From: DATMGU01 sp035555315
GTDB lineage: Bacteria > Pseudomonadota > Alphaproteobacteria > ATCC43930 > CGMCC-115725
DNA length: 34,224 bases
Reading direction: 5' to 3'
Assembly: GCA_035555315.1 (NCBI GenBank)
Contig: DATMGU010000124.1
Coordinates: 1 to 34,224 of the forward strand
This document shows, piece by piece, positions 1 through 7,639 of this stretch (within the stretch, counting starts at the first letter, position 1; every line of letters begins with the position of its first letter). The position numbers were made by a program, and so were the translations under genes. The notes under the pieces were generated by a model. It was not told where the DNA came from and ran no database searches. It saw only the letters and a program-made list of their open reading frames with translations.

Positions 1-64
1 GACCGGCATTCAGTCGGATCATGCAAGAATCCGGGTCTTCGGACATTCGCGGCCAGAGAAGGGT

Positions 65-1243
65 CTAGCCCGCCACGACCCGAACGTCCGCGCCAGCGTG
101 CATTACTACAACGACGAGCCCGAGGTGGAGCGCTTCGAGCGCGTCCAATCCGCGCGCGGGTAGATCGAGCGCGGGCGCGCGCGGCGAGCGGGACACGTGC
201 ACGTTGATGTTCAACGCGCGCAGCCGGTCGCGTGTCTTGTGCGGCGCTTCGCCGTCCTTGAGAAAGGTGACGATCCCGCACTGCTCCACGCCGAGATCGT
301 GCACCCCCACGCCGGGTCGCTTCGCGAGCTCCCGCCGCAGCAGCGCACCGAGCGCTTTGACCTGTGCTTCGATCGCGTCGATGCCCACCCGCAGCGCGTA
401 ACGGGCGGCGACGCCGAGGCCGATTTGGCCGGCGACGAAGCGCTCCCAGTTCTCGAACCGGCGTGCGTCGTCACGGACGACGTAGGTGTCGGCATCGATC
501 CAGGAGGCGGCCTGGAGATCGATGAACGGGGGCTCGAGCCTCTCAATGGTGTCGCGCCGCACGTAGAGGAAGCCCGTGCCGCGGGGGCCGCGCAGATACT
601 TGCGGCCCGTGGCCGAGAGCATGTGGCAGCCAATCTGCTGCACATCGACCGCGAGCTGGCCGACCGACTGGCAGGCATCGAGCAGATAGAGGATGCCGTG
701 GCGCGCGGCGATTCGGCCGATTTCGGCCGCCGGATTAACGAGCCCGCGGTGCGTGGGCACGTGCGTGATCGCAATCAGCTTTGTACGCGGACCGATCACG
801 CACTCAAGCGCGGCGAGGTCGAGCTGCCCAGACGCGTCGCTGTCTATCACGTCGATCTCGATCCCCACGCGCGCCTTCAACTGCAGGAACGCGAGGTAGT
901 TCGACAGGTATTCTGTTCGCGCGGTGATGACACGGTCGCCCGCTCGGAACGGAACCGCATAGAACGCCATGTCCCAAGCGCGCGTGGCATTTTCCACGAA
1001 CGCGATCTCATCCCGGTGCGCGCCGATCAAAGTGGCAACGGCGTCGTAAACATCCGCGATGCGATCCGCTGCTTCGGCCGCAGCCTCGTAGCCGCCAATG
1101 GCGGCCTCGCGTGCGAGATGGCTCATCACCGCGTCGAGGACCGGACGCGGCGACAAAGCGGCGCCCGCGTTATTGAAGTGGAGAACGTTGGCCACTCCAG
1201 GCGTGTCCGATCTGAAGAGCGGCACGTCGAGCGTCATAGTCAT
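65..1243 (-). CDS. Class V aminotransferase / cysteine desulfurase-like PLP enzyme, C-terminus altered by a micro-inversion
   Basis: This is a fold-type I PLP enzyme of the aminotransferase class V family (cysteine desulfurase, isopenicillin-N epimerase and relatives). The sequence shows the N-terminal FNNAGAALSP motif, an ITHVPTHRGLVNP segment, LLDACQSVGQ (the aspartate that contacts the PLP ring) and GRKYLRGPRGTGFLYV, which holds the PLP lysine. The start at 1243 is chosen because GAGGAGG lies 7 nt upstream; a longer GTG start at 1285 has no such site. At 392 aa the length is normal for the family. The last ~28 residues are not family-like (a VVVV-rich stretch). The missing family tail, RASVHYYNDEPEVERF, is instead readable on the plus strand at 89-136. 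Re-inverting 77-145 restores a normal ending with the same stop. The substrate is unknown. The altered tail may impair the enzyme. Confidence 0.88.
   Translation of the reverse strand: MTMTLDVPLFRSDTPGVANVLHFNNAGAALSPRPVLDAVMSHLAREAAIGGYEAAAEAADRIADVYDAVATLIGAHRDEIAFVENATRAWDMAFYAVPFRAGDRVITARTEYLSNYLAFLQLKARVGIEIDVIDSDASGQLDLAALECVIGPRTKLIAITHVPTHRGLVNPAAEIGRIAARHGILYLLDACQSVGQLAVDVQQIGCHMLSATGRKYLRGPRGTGFLYVRRDTIERLEPPFIDLQAASWIDADTYVVRDDARRFENWERFVAGQIGLGVAARYALRVGIDAIEAQVKALGALLRRELAKRPGVGVHDLGVEQCGIVTFLKDGEAPHKTRDRLRALNINVHVSRSPRAPALDLPARGLDALEALHLGLVVVVMHAGADVRVVAG
77..145. other. Micro-inversion at the 3' end of the aminotransferase gene
   Basis: A 63-bp segment (80-142) is bounded by the 3-bp inverted repeat GAC (77-79) and GTC (143-145). 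On the plus strand it encodes NVRASVHYYNDEPEVERF, the usual C-terminal signature of the class V aminotransferase family, whereas the gene itself is on the minus strand. Inverting the segment in silico gives a minus-strand ending GLDPNVRASVHYYNDEPEV followed by ERFERVVAG and the existing TAG at 65-67, in frame. The 63 bp are 21 codons, so the present orientation is also open and the frame is kept. Whether this is a real inversion, a phase-variable switch or an assembly artefact cannot be decided from the sequence. Confidence 0.85.
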
Positions 1244-1404
1244 GACTGCCTCCTCGCTAAATTGTAGGGGTGGGACGACTGCCACAGCAATCCCTAGATA
1301 AAGGTGTCAGCGTCGCAGCGTTGGCGCTTGGTGACGCTCTCCCGCATAGTAGGCGCAACCCGGCCATAGCAACGCACCGGTAAAAAATTTAGGGAGAGCA
1401 ACGC

Positions 1405-2601
1405 ATGCGCCTCGGAATGACCGCCCCGCTGATCGCGGCCGGGTTGGCTACGCTTATCGGCACCGTCGCCCCGGCCCTTGCCTATGATGGCCTGGTTCAA
1501 AAGCAGACCTTCGAAATGGCCGGCCCCTATCAGACCGTGGGCGGCCGGACGATCAAGCAGGTGCGCGTCGGCTATGAGACGATCGGCACGCTGAACGCCG
1601 CCGGCGACAACGCCATTCTGATCCCGCATTTCTTCTCCGGCACCTCGCATTTCGCCGGCAAGTACAAGGCGGACGACAAGGCGCCCGGCTATTGGGATGC
1701 GATCACCGGCCCGGGCAAGGCGCTCGATACCGACAAGTACTTCCTGATCGGCGTCGACAGCCTGACCAACATCAACGCCAAGGACGGCATCACGGTGACG
1801 ACCGGTCCGGCCTCGATCGACCCGGATACCGGCAAGCCCTACGGCATGACCTTCCCCGAAGTGCAGATGCGCGACTTCGTGAACGTGCAAAAGGCCCTGG
1901 TCGACAAGCTGGGCGTGAAGAAGCTGCATGCGGTGATGGGCGCCTCGATGGGTGCCCTCCAGACTTGGGAATGGGCGGCGGCCTATCCGGAGATGGTGGA
2001 GCGCATCGTCTCGGTGATCGGCGCCACCTTCGCCGACGGCTATACCACCGCCCGGATCAAGAATTGGCGCGACGCGGTGATGGTCGACGCCAAGTGGAAC
2101 AAGGGCGACTACTACGACAAGGCCGAGCCGGTCGACGGCCTAGCGCTGGCCTTCAAGCTGATCAACATCGACGCCCTGGCGCCGGAATGGGGCGAGGCAA
2201 GTTTCAGCCGCAAATGGGCCGATCCCGCCAAGGATCCGGCGGCCTCGATGGACAACGCCTATGCGTCGGAGGCGTGGAACGACGCGGCCGCCATGGCGCG
2301 GGTCAAGATCGCCGATGCCAACAACCTGATCTATCTGGCGCGCGCCAACGAGCTGTTCGCGCTGGGCGGCAAATCGACCGTCGAGGACGGCATCAAGCTG
2401 GTCAAGGCCAAGGTCCTGCTGCTGCCCTCCAAGAACGACCATCTGCTGTTTCCGGAAAACTCCCGCAAGGCCCGCGACCTGCTGCAGGCCCAGGGCAACA
2501 AGGTCGAATACGCCGAACTCGACGGCCCGATGGGCCACCTCAACGGCGTCGTCGGCATCGCCCAAGCCCAACCGCAGATCATCAAGTTCCTGGCCGAGTA
2601 G
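1405..2601 (+). CDS. Exported alpha/beta hydrolase of the homoserine O-acetyltransferase (MetX)-like family
   Basis: This is an alpha/beta-hydrolase fold protein of 398 aa related to homoserine O-acetyltransferase. The nucleophile elbow GASMGALQTWEW has Ser at about residue 181. The acid is probably Asp ~345 in PSKNDHLLFP, and the histidine is His ~378 in PMGHLNGV, with normal family spacing. Residues 1-26 form a signal peptide (MRLGMT, a hydrophobic core, then APALA before YDGL), so the protein is predicted to be periplasmic, which is not expected for a methionine-pathway MetX. AGGGAGAG lies upstream of the ATG with suitable spacing. It is divergent from the PLP enzyme gene, with ~160 bp between them. 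The substrate is unknown. An exported esterase/acyltransferase or amidase is the safe reading. Confidence 0.85.
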   Translation: MRLGMTAPLIAAGLATLIGTVAPALAYDGLVQKQTFEMAGPYQTVGGRTIKQVRVGYETIGTLNAAGDNAILIPHFFSGTSHFAGKYKADDKAPGYWDAITGPGKALDTDKYFLIGVDSLTNINAKDGITVTTGPASIDPDTGKPYGMTFPEVQMRDFVNVQKALVDKLGVKKLHAVMGASMGALQTWEWAAAYPEMVERIVSVIGATFADGYTTARIKNWRDAVMVDAKWNKGDYYDKAEPVDGLALAFKLINIDALAPEWGEASFSRKWADPAKDPAASMDNAYASEAWNDAAAMARVKIADANNLIYLARANELFALGGKSTVEDGIKLVKAKVLLLPSKNDHLLFPENSRKARDLLQAQGNKVEYAELDGPMGHLNGVVGIAQAQPQIIKFLAE

Positions 2602-2621
2602 ATGCCGGCGAGGCTGGCCGC

Positions 2622-3374
2622 TCACTCCGGGAGGATGAGCGGCCAGGGCCGGGCGTTGAGCGGCGCCAGCGCCGCCTGGATGTCGCAGGCCGCCGCGAAA
2701 TGCCGGGGGTTCTCCGGATCGAACACCTCCTCCGTCGAAATCATCAGGATCCCGCCATCGGGCTGTTGCTCGACGATGACGGAACGCGGCGGCGTGACCA
2801 GCGCGGCATAGGGCGCCGAGAGATAGGTCATCCAGCCGCTAAGGAACTGGCACCGGGGCGGATGCGGTTTCGGGCCGAAATCGAATATGCCGTAGGGCGT
2901 AACTGTCCCCCAGGTCGCATCACAGATCCTCGCCATCGTCAGAAGGGCCGGCCTAAGAAGCGGAAGGGTGAATATAGCCGGCTGAGGATCCTCGTTAGAC
3001 CCGAGCTTAAAACTCACCTCGTTGCCCAGCATGTTCGCCCGCGTATTCATTCCGAGCGAAGCGTGCATACCAATGGTACGCCCTGCGTTCTCCGAATTCC
3101 ACAGGCCGAAACCGAAACCAAGGCTCGGATTCACCTCACGCCGACCGCTTTCGCCCCTAATGTAATGTCGGCCGCCTTCGACAAGCTTGGTCATCTCGTC
3201 GATATCGAATGGCTGCTTCAGCTTTCGGGATGCCCGCCCAACCGTTGCCCACCGAGCGAATACCGGATCGATCGATTGAAGCGTCTCCAGCAAGCTTATC
3301 AGACGCTCAGTGCAAGCAGCACTCGATTCTGGGCGAGGTGGCCAATTTACGAAGATATCAAAAAGAGCTTTCAT
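2622..3374 (-). CDS. Imm52 family immunity protein
   Basis: This 250-aa protein matches the Imm52 immunity family as I know it: an N-terminal WPPRPESSAACTERL stretch followed by SIDPVFARWATVGRAS, a central LGFGFGLWN and C-terminal PLNARPWPLILP. The role is to neutralise the nuclease toxin encoded immediately upstream. The ATG at 3374 overlaps the toxin stop as ATGA, so the two genes are translationally coupled in the toxin-then-immunity order usual for polymorphic toxins. Base composition is clearly lower in GC than the flanking genes, as is the toxin tip. There is no signal peptide, consistent with a cytoplasmic antidote. The family call rests on remembered motifs and on the partner gene. 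Confidence 0.82.
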   Translation of the reverse strand: MKALFDIFVNWPPRPESSAACTERLISLLETLQSIDPVFARWATVGRASRKLKQPFDIDEMTKLVEGGRHYIRGESGRREVNPSLGFGFGLWNSENAGRTIGMHASLGMNTRANMLGNEVSFKLGSNEDPQPAIFTLPLLRPALLTMARICDATWGTVTPYGIFDFGPKPHPPRCQFLSGWMTYLSAPYAALVTPPRSVIVEQQPDGGILMISTEEVFDPENPRHFAAACDIQAALAPLNARPWPLILPE

Positions 3375-4591
3375 GGCTTACTCTCCATAGACTTCAAGTC
3401 TTTTGGCATGGGATCGTAAATGACGGTGATAGCAGGAAAATTTTTAAGTAACTCTCTCGCTATATCTGCCGCTCCTTTTTCGCGAAAGTGCCATTCAATC
3501 GGGCCACCTCCAGCGGCGACCACTTGATCTCTAGCTTGATTAATAAAACTCGACGCAACCCCATCACTCAAGGGAGAATATTTGCTTGTGAGAAGCGCTT
3601 CATATCCTGTGCTCTTCGCTTCGAGCATGATACGTGGCTCGCGGCACCCGTCGAAGGCCACTCCGTTCAAGCGGACCGCATAACCCTTGGACAGTCCCGA
3701 AACATATTGCTGATATTCATCTGCATGGGCGGGCGACCCGTGCGGAACATCCTCCTCCGGCGCTGGGCAGATCCTCGGTTCATCGTCATGCGGCACCGGC
3801 TCCGGTTTCGCGCGTCCGTCGGAGGAGGATGCATCGGGCTCCGGTGCCAGAACCCGGTCGATGTCGACTTGGAAGCCGTCGCCCAGCTTGGTGCCGACGA
3901 CGCGGCCGGATTCGTCGCGGTAGTAATCATCGATGGGAACGTCGTGAAAAATCTGCCGGCGCGTGCCGTCGGCGTCGGTCTTATAGAGCGTCAGCACGCC
4001 TTCGTCGTAGCGGAAGTCGATATCCGGCCGGTCGGGCAATGTTCCCTGATAGACGCGCCAATTGCCCGAGGGATAGACCAGCCCGGCCAACAACGCGGCG
4101 GGGAAGGCGAAGGCGCCGCTGACCAAGCCGGCCACGGCACCGGCGGCCCGACCGAGCAACCCTGTGCCCGCAACCGCGGCGCCTGCGCGGCCGGCCTGGA
4201 CGAAGCCGGCCGCGGCACCGGCGCCACCGCCGCCCGAGGTCCACTTGCCATCGCCGGCACGCGGCTCATCCTCGTCGAATTTCCCGAGAGTGTAGTCGGT
4301 CAGCGGGTGTTGCAATCCGAGACGCTCCGCCATCGGCAGCTCGCCGGCATTGAGCGCTTCGGTCATGCGGATCAGCCGCTGGTGCAGCGGTCGCGGATCG
4401 CCGCCCTCGCCGAACATGGATCGCAGCAGCGCATCCGCCTCGTCCAAGCCGATGCAGCGATAGCCACCCCTGGTGGTCCGGCGCACCAGCGTGCAGTCGA
4501 CCGCTAGGCTTACCCCCGCATCATCCACCACCAGGCCCCAGGGACGCGATCCGCGCACTGGCCCATCCGGCTCCCTCGATACCGCCCCCAT
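3371..4591 (-). CDS. Polymorphic toxin with C-terminal Tox-REase-5 nuclease domain
   Basis: A predicted effector of ~406 aa. Residues 1-110 are a charged N-terminal part ending in KFDEDEPRAGDGKWTSG, a motif that recalls phage minor head proteins. Next is a Gly/Ala-rich hydrophobic stretch (about 115-165), then a SGNWRVYQGTLPDRPDIDF segment with a short beta-rich region. The C-terminal ~140 residues resemble Tox-REase-5: YQQYVSGL, LNGVAFDGC, IMLEAKSTGYEAL (the E-x-K of the restriction-endonuclease fold) and IEWHFREKGAADIARELL. The target would be nucleic acid. The start at 4591 has GGAG 7 nt upstream; a longer ATG at 4630 lacks a ribosome binding site. The 3' ~370 bp are AT-richer than the rest, as if the tip had been exchanged. 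The delivery route (type VI, phage-like or other) is not shown. Confidence 0.82.
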   Translation of the reverse strand: MGAVSREPDGPVRGSRPWGLVVDDAGVSLAVDCTLVRRTTRGGYRCIGLDEADALLRSMFGEGGDPRPLHQRLIRMTEALNAGELPMAERLGLQHPLTDYTLGKFDEDEPRAGDGKWTSGGGGAGAAAGFVQAGRAGAAVAGTGLLGRAAGAVAGLVSGAFAFPAALLAGLVYPSGNWRVYQGTLPDRPDIDFRYDEGVLTLYKTDADGTRRQIFHDVPIDDYYRDESGRVVGTKLGDGFQVDIDRVLAPEPDASSSDGRAKPEPVPHDDEPRICPAPEEDVPHGSPAHADEYQQYVSGLSKGYAVRLNGVAFDGCREPRIMLEAKSTGYEALLTSKYSPLSDGVASSFINQARDQVVAAGGGPIEWHFREKGAADIARELLKNFPAITVIYDPMPKDLKSMESKP

Positions 4592-4791
4592 CCGCCCACT
4601 CCACCGATTTCCAGAACAATCCAGGAACATAAGAACGAAATAGGAACAATTGCAACCGCGGATTTCTCGACTCGCGGATTATTCTCGCGACGCCCCCCGG
4701 GGCCGACGCGGGCGTCGCAACGGGAGCGCTTGGCTGGACCGCCAAGCAGCGGCATGCTGGCACTCCCGTCCCCTCCCGAAAGTCACCGCCC

Positions 4792-5820
4792 ATGCTCCGC
4801 CGATCCGGCGCCCTCATCCTGCTGGTTCTCCTATCGATCTCCGGCTCGGCGTGGGCGGAAACCATCAAGGTCTCGATCGGCCAGGCGACCTCGACCCTGG
4901 CGTTCCTGCCGCTCTATGCGGCGCGCGCGCTGGACACATTCGCCGCGGCGGGGGTCGAGTTGAAATTCGTCCAGACGCCGGGCGGCGATCCGATCGCGCT
5001 GGCGGCGCTGGATGCCGGCGATATCGATTTCGCGGCGGTCGGCGGCGAGACCGCGATCACCGCGATCGGCAAGGGCGTGCCGTTCCAGATCGTCTATGCG
5101 CTGATGTCGAAGCTGAGTGCCGATCTCACCGTTTCCGGCGCGTTCATGACCCGCGCGGGCGTCGGTCCCGGCGATCCGCTGGCGCGGCGGCTGGCGGCGT
5201 TGAAGGGGGCGACGATCGGCGTCTCGGCGGTCAAGGGCACGCAGGAGCGGGTCGCCCGCCTGCTGGTCCAGCAGGCGGGGCTCGACCCGCTACGCGACAT
5301 CAAGATCGCCTCGATCGGTGCGCCGCCCTCGCTGCAGGCGGCCCTTGCCAACGGCACCATCGACGGCTTCGTGCTGACCGCCCCGGAAGGGCTGCTCGCC
5401 GAGGCGAATGGCGGCGGCAAGATCCTGATCCGGCTGGGCGGCGAGATCGACGGCTTTCGCTCGCTGCTCTATCAGGCTCTGGTGATGCGGGCGCCGGTCG
5501 ATGCCGCCCATGCGGAAGCGGCCACGCGCGTCGCCCACGCGCTGGTCGCGGCATCCACGGCGATCGAGAAGGATCCGGACGCCGTCGCCGGGCGCATCCA
5601 ACAGGCGTATTTCCCCAAGACCGCGCCGGAACTGATGACCGCCGCGGTGCGCGAGCTGAAGGATGGTGTCGCGGAGCATGGCGCGGTCTCGGCCGCCTCG
5701 ATCGGCCGGCTCATCGACTTCACCCAGGCGACGGCCGGCAAGCTGGACAAACCACTGGACGCGGCCGGCGGCGACGGGCAGTTCTGGACCAACCGCTTCG
5801 TCCAAGCCGCGACGCAGTGA
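4792..5820 (+). CDS. ABC transporter substrate-binding protein, NMT1/SsuA/TauA type
   Basis: This 342-aa periplasmic binding protein has a signal peptide at residues 1-21 (MLRRSG, hydrophobic core, SAWA before ETIKV). The body has the NMT1/THI5-like pattern: IKVSIGQATSTLAFLPLYAA, an AGVELKFVQ segment, ALDAGDIDFAAVG and LKGATIGVSAVKGT. Such proteins bind sulfonates, pyrimidine precursors, nitrate and similar small ligands; the ligand here cannot be told. No permease or ATPase of this transporter class is nearby, so it is an orphan receptor in this window. The alpha/beta hydrolase gene follows after 30 bp and is probably co-transcribed. Confidence 0.88.
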   Translation: MLRRSGALILLVLLSISGSAWAETIKVSIGQATSTLAFLPLYAARALDTFAAAGVELKFVQTPGGDPIALAALDAGDIDFAAVGGETAITAIGKGVPFQIVYALMSKLSADLTVSGAFMTRAGVGPGDPLARRLAALKGATIGVSAVKGTQERVARLLVQQAGLDPLRDIKIASIGAPPSLQAALANGTIDGFVLTAPEGLLAEANGGGKILIRLGGEIDGFRSLLYQALVMRAPVDAAHAEAATRVAHALVAASTAIEKDPDAVAGRIQQAYFPKTAPELMTAAVRELKDGVAEHGAVSAASIGRLIDFTQATAGKLDKPLDAAGGDGQFWTNRFVQAATQ

Positions 5821-5850
5821 AGCGCACCCCCGACTGAGCAACGCCCTCCC

Positions 5851-6645
5851 ATGACGACCGTGACGAGACAATTACAGCCCGACCCCGGTACCGTGACGGC
5901 GGCCGGCCGGCGTTTGGAGACGCTGTGGATCGCCCCCGCCCGAAGCGGCCTGCCGACCCTGGTCGTCCTGCACGAGGCCCTGGGCTCGATAGAGCTGTGG
6001 AAGGATTTCCCGCAGCACCTGGCCACGGCCACCGGTTGCGGCGTGCTCGTCTATTCCCGCTGGGGCCATGGCCGGTCCGAACGGCGCGAGAGCAAGCGAT
6101 CGATCGATTACCTGCATTACGAGGGTGAGGTAGCGCTACCGGCCGTGCTCGACGCGCTGGGCATCGAGCGGCCGGTGTTGATCGGGCATAGCGATGGCTC
6201 ATCCCTGGCCCTGCTCTATGCCGCCGCCCTGCCCGAAGGCCCCGCCGGCCTCATCTTGGAGGCACCGCATGTCTTCGTCGAGGAGGTGACCATGGCCGGC
6301 GTCGCCGCCGCGCGGGTCGCGTATCAGACCACCGATCTCGGCAAAAAGCTGGCGCGCTATCACGACGATCCCGATGGTGTCTTCTGGGCCTGGAACGACA
6401 CTTGGCTCGATCCCCGGTTCCGTCCCTGGAACATCGAAGCCGCCCTCTCCCGCATCCGCTGCCCGGTCCTGTTGATCCAAGGCGAAAGCGACGAATACGG
6501 CAGCATGGCCCAACTCGACGCGATACGGCGCGAGACGCCCCAAAGTGAGCTCCTGCTGCTGCCCGAGTGCGGCCACTCGCCCCATCGCGACCAAGAGGCG
6601 GCGGTTCTGGCGGCGGTTGCCCGGTTCGTTGAAGCGTTAAGGTAA
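5851..6645 (+). CDS. Alpha/beta hydrolase
   Basis: A 264-aa cytoplasmic alpha/beta hydrolase. It has an oxyanion-hole region VVLHEALGSIELW, the strand-loop YSRWGHGRS, nucleophile elbow GHSDGSS (Ser ~114), acid Asp ~214 in QGESDEYG and His ~242 in CGHSPHRD. The triad is complete and the length is normal. There is no signal peptide. It follows the orphan binding protein by 30 bp with no obvious ribosome binding site, suggesting co-expression. A hydrolase acting on an imported ester or amide is possible, but that is inference. The substrate is unknown. Confidence 0.87.
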   Translation: MTTVTRQLQPDPGTVTAAGRRLETLWIAPARSGLPTLVVLHEALGSIELWKDFPQHLATATGCGVLVYSRWGHGRSERRESKRSIDYLHYEGEVALPAVLDALGIERPVLIGHSDGSSLALLYAAALPEGPAGLILEAPHVFVEEVTMAGVAAARVAYQTTDLGKKLARYHDDPDGVFWAWNDTWLDPRFRPWNIEAALSRIRCPVLLIQGESDEYGSMAQLDAIRRETPQSELLLLPECGHSPHRDQEAAVLAAVARFVEALR

Positions 6646-6668
6646 GGTCGGCGCCCCGCCTCCGGTGA

Positions 6669-7289
6669 TCACCCTTCAATCGGGCCGCACCAGCCCGGCA
6701 GATAATCGGCATCCCCGCCTTTCGCGAGGTGCAGCGCCCGCTCCAATGCCCCGTCGAAATCCGCCTCGACCACCGCGCGTTTCATCCGCCGGCGCAGGAA
6801 ATCCGCCCAGAGGAATTCGCTGAACGGCGTCGTATCCTTGGCGAAGCCGCCGATGCGCCGCAGTTCGCCGGCGAGCGAGCGAAAGGGATCGTCCACCAAC
6901 TCCTTGACGGATTTCGGGATGTCCTTGTAGCCGCGCCGCCGACCATCGGCATCGAACGGGTGCATCCAGCTATGGTTGTCGAGCACGAACCAGAATGAGT
7001 CGGGTTCGAGCCGCGAGAGGTTCGCCACCACGGTGACGAGGATGCTCTTCACCCCCTCCTCATGAAGGGCCCGAGCGAGATGATGGTGATCGATGACGAA
7101 GCAACGATCCTTTGGTCCCAAGATCACCGGCATCATGTGCCGGCCGAGAAATTCCGCCCCCTTGTCGCCCGGCTTCGCCCGCCAGGCCTTCCGCTTGGCC
7201 TCGACCTCCCGCATGCCAACGGTGATCTGTGTCGGACGCAGATCGCCGATATCGACGGGATGCAGAATGGGGTCACGGTTGGAAACCAT
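6669..7289 (-). CDS. ParB-like nuclease domain protein (ParBc_2 family)
   Basis: A 206-aa protein of the putative ParB-like nuclease family (ParBc_2). Recognisable elements are LRPTQITVGMREVEAKR near residue 20, PVILGPKDRCFVIDHHHLARAL near 55-75 (the ParB-type GxxR and histidine-rich stretch), FWFVLDNHSWMHPFD, DDPFRSLAGELRRIGGFAK and FSEFLWADFLRRRM. GGAGAGGA precedes the ATG at 7289. It is divergent from the MazE-like gene. Proteins of this family are usually single genes of unknown role. There is no ParA partner, so chromosome segregation is not implied. Confidence 0.85.
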   Translation of the reverse strand: MVSNRDPILHPVDIGDLRPTQITVGMREVEAKRKAWRAKPGDKGAEFLGRHMMPVILGPKDRCFVIDHHHLARALHEEGVKSILVTVVANLSRLEPDSFWFVLDNHSWMHPFDADGRRRGYKDIPKSVKELVDDPFRSLAGELRRIGGFAKDTTPFSEFLWADFLRRRMKRAVVEADFDGALERALHLAKGGDADYLPGWCGPIEG

Positions 7290-7388
7290 GGGGTCCTCTC
7301 CATCGTAGCCGACCAGGAAAGTGATGCGAACGCGAAGGCGTGCGACGTTTGCCTACCACGAGTTCGGGCCGATCGCCCCTCCCATTTC

Positions 7389-7423
7389 TTGACGCAAGTA
7401 AGGAAGTTCCTTACTGTTGTATC
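7389..7423 (+). promoter_or_regulatory. Promoter and palindromic operator of the MazEF-type pair, leaderless start predicted
   Basis: A -35-like TTGACG (7389-7394) is separated by 17 bp from a weak -10-like TACTGT (7412-7417), which ends 6 nt before the ATG at 7424. Between and over these elements lies a perfect inverted repeat, AGTAAGGAA-G-TTCCTTACT (7397-7415), well placed for an autorepressor to occlude RNA polymerase. There is no Shine-Dalgarno sequence before the ATG. The predicted +1 coincides with the start codon, giving a leaderless mRNA. Confidence 0.6.
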
Positions 7424-7639
7424 ATGATAGCGGCGAAGCTCACGACCAAGGGTCAAATGACGATTCCGCTGCCCGTGCGAACCCATCTGGGGCTGCGCGA
7501 GGGCGATGTCCTCGTCTTCGCGATCGAGGGCGATCGGGTCGTTTTGACCAAGGCGAAACCGGCGCCGAGCGATGATCCGTTTGCGACCTTCGGCGAATGG
7601 GACAGCGAGGCGGATCGCCGGGCCTATGCCAAGCTTTAA
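7424..7639 (+). CDS. AbrB/MazE-type antitoxin
   Basis: A 71-aa SpoVT/AbrB swapped-hairpin DNA-binding protein. The N-terminal half is typical (KLTTKGQMTIPLPVRTHLGL, then GDVLVFAIEGDRVVLTKA). The C-terminal half (PSDDPFATFGEWDSEAD) should wrap the toxin. It would bind MazF and repress its own promoter; the perfect palindrome just upstream is the expected operator. The start at 7424 is fixed by the family N-terminus. The reading frame is open further upstream but that part is not family-like. The toxin start overlaps the end of this gene by 14 bp. Confidence 0.88.
   Translation: MIAAKLTTKGQMTIPLPVRTHLGLREGDVLVFAIEGDRVVLTKAKPAPSDDPFATFGEWDSEADRRAYAKL

Noticed and set aside
89..163. Separate plus-strand gene fragment encoding RASVHYYNDEPEVERF
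   Set aside because: It makes sense only as the inverted 3' end of the minus-strand aminotransferase; re-inversion joins it in frame with the rest.
197..1267. Long plus-strand open frame opposite the aminotransferase gene
   Set aside because: Antisense shadow of a clearly conserved PLP enzyme; the composition (Arg/His/Asp-rich) is that of high-GC antisense frames.
1692..3419. 575-codon plus-strand frame across the hydrolase and immunity genes
   Set aside because: Low-complexity Arg/Gly-rich translation that overlaps two well-supported genes; a frame-shifted shadow.
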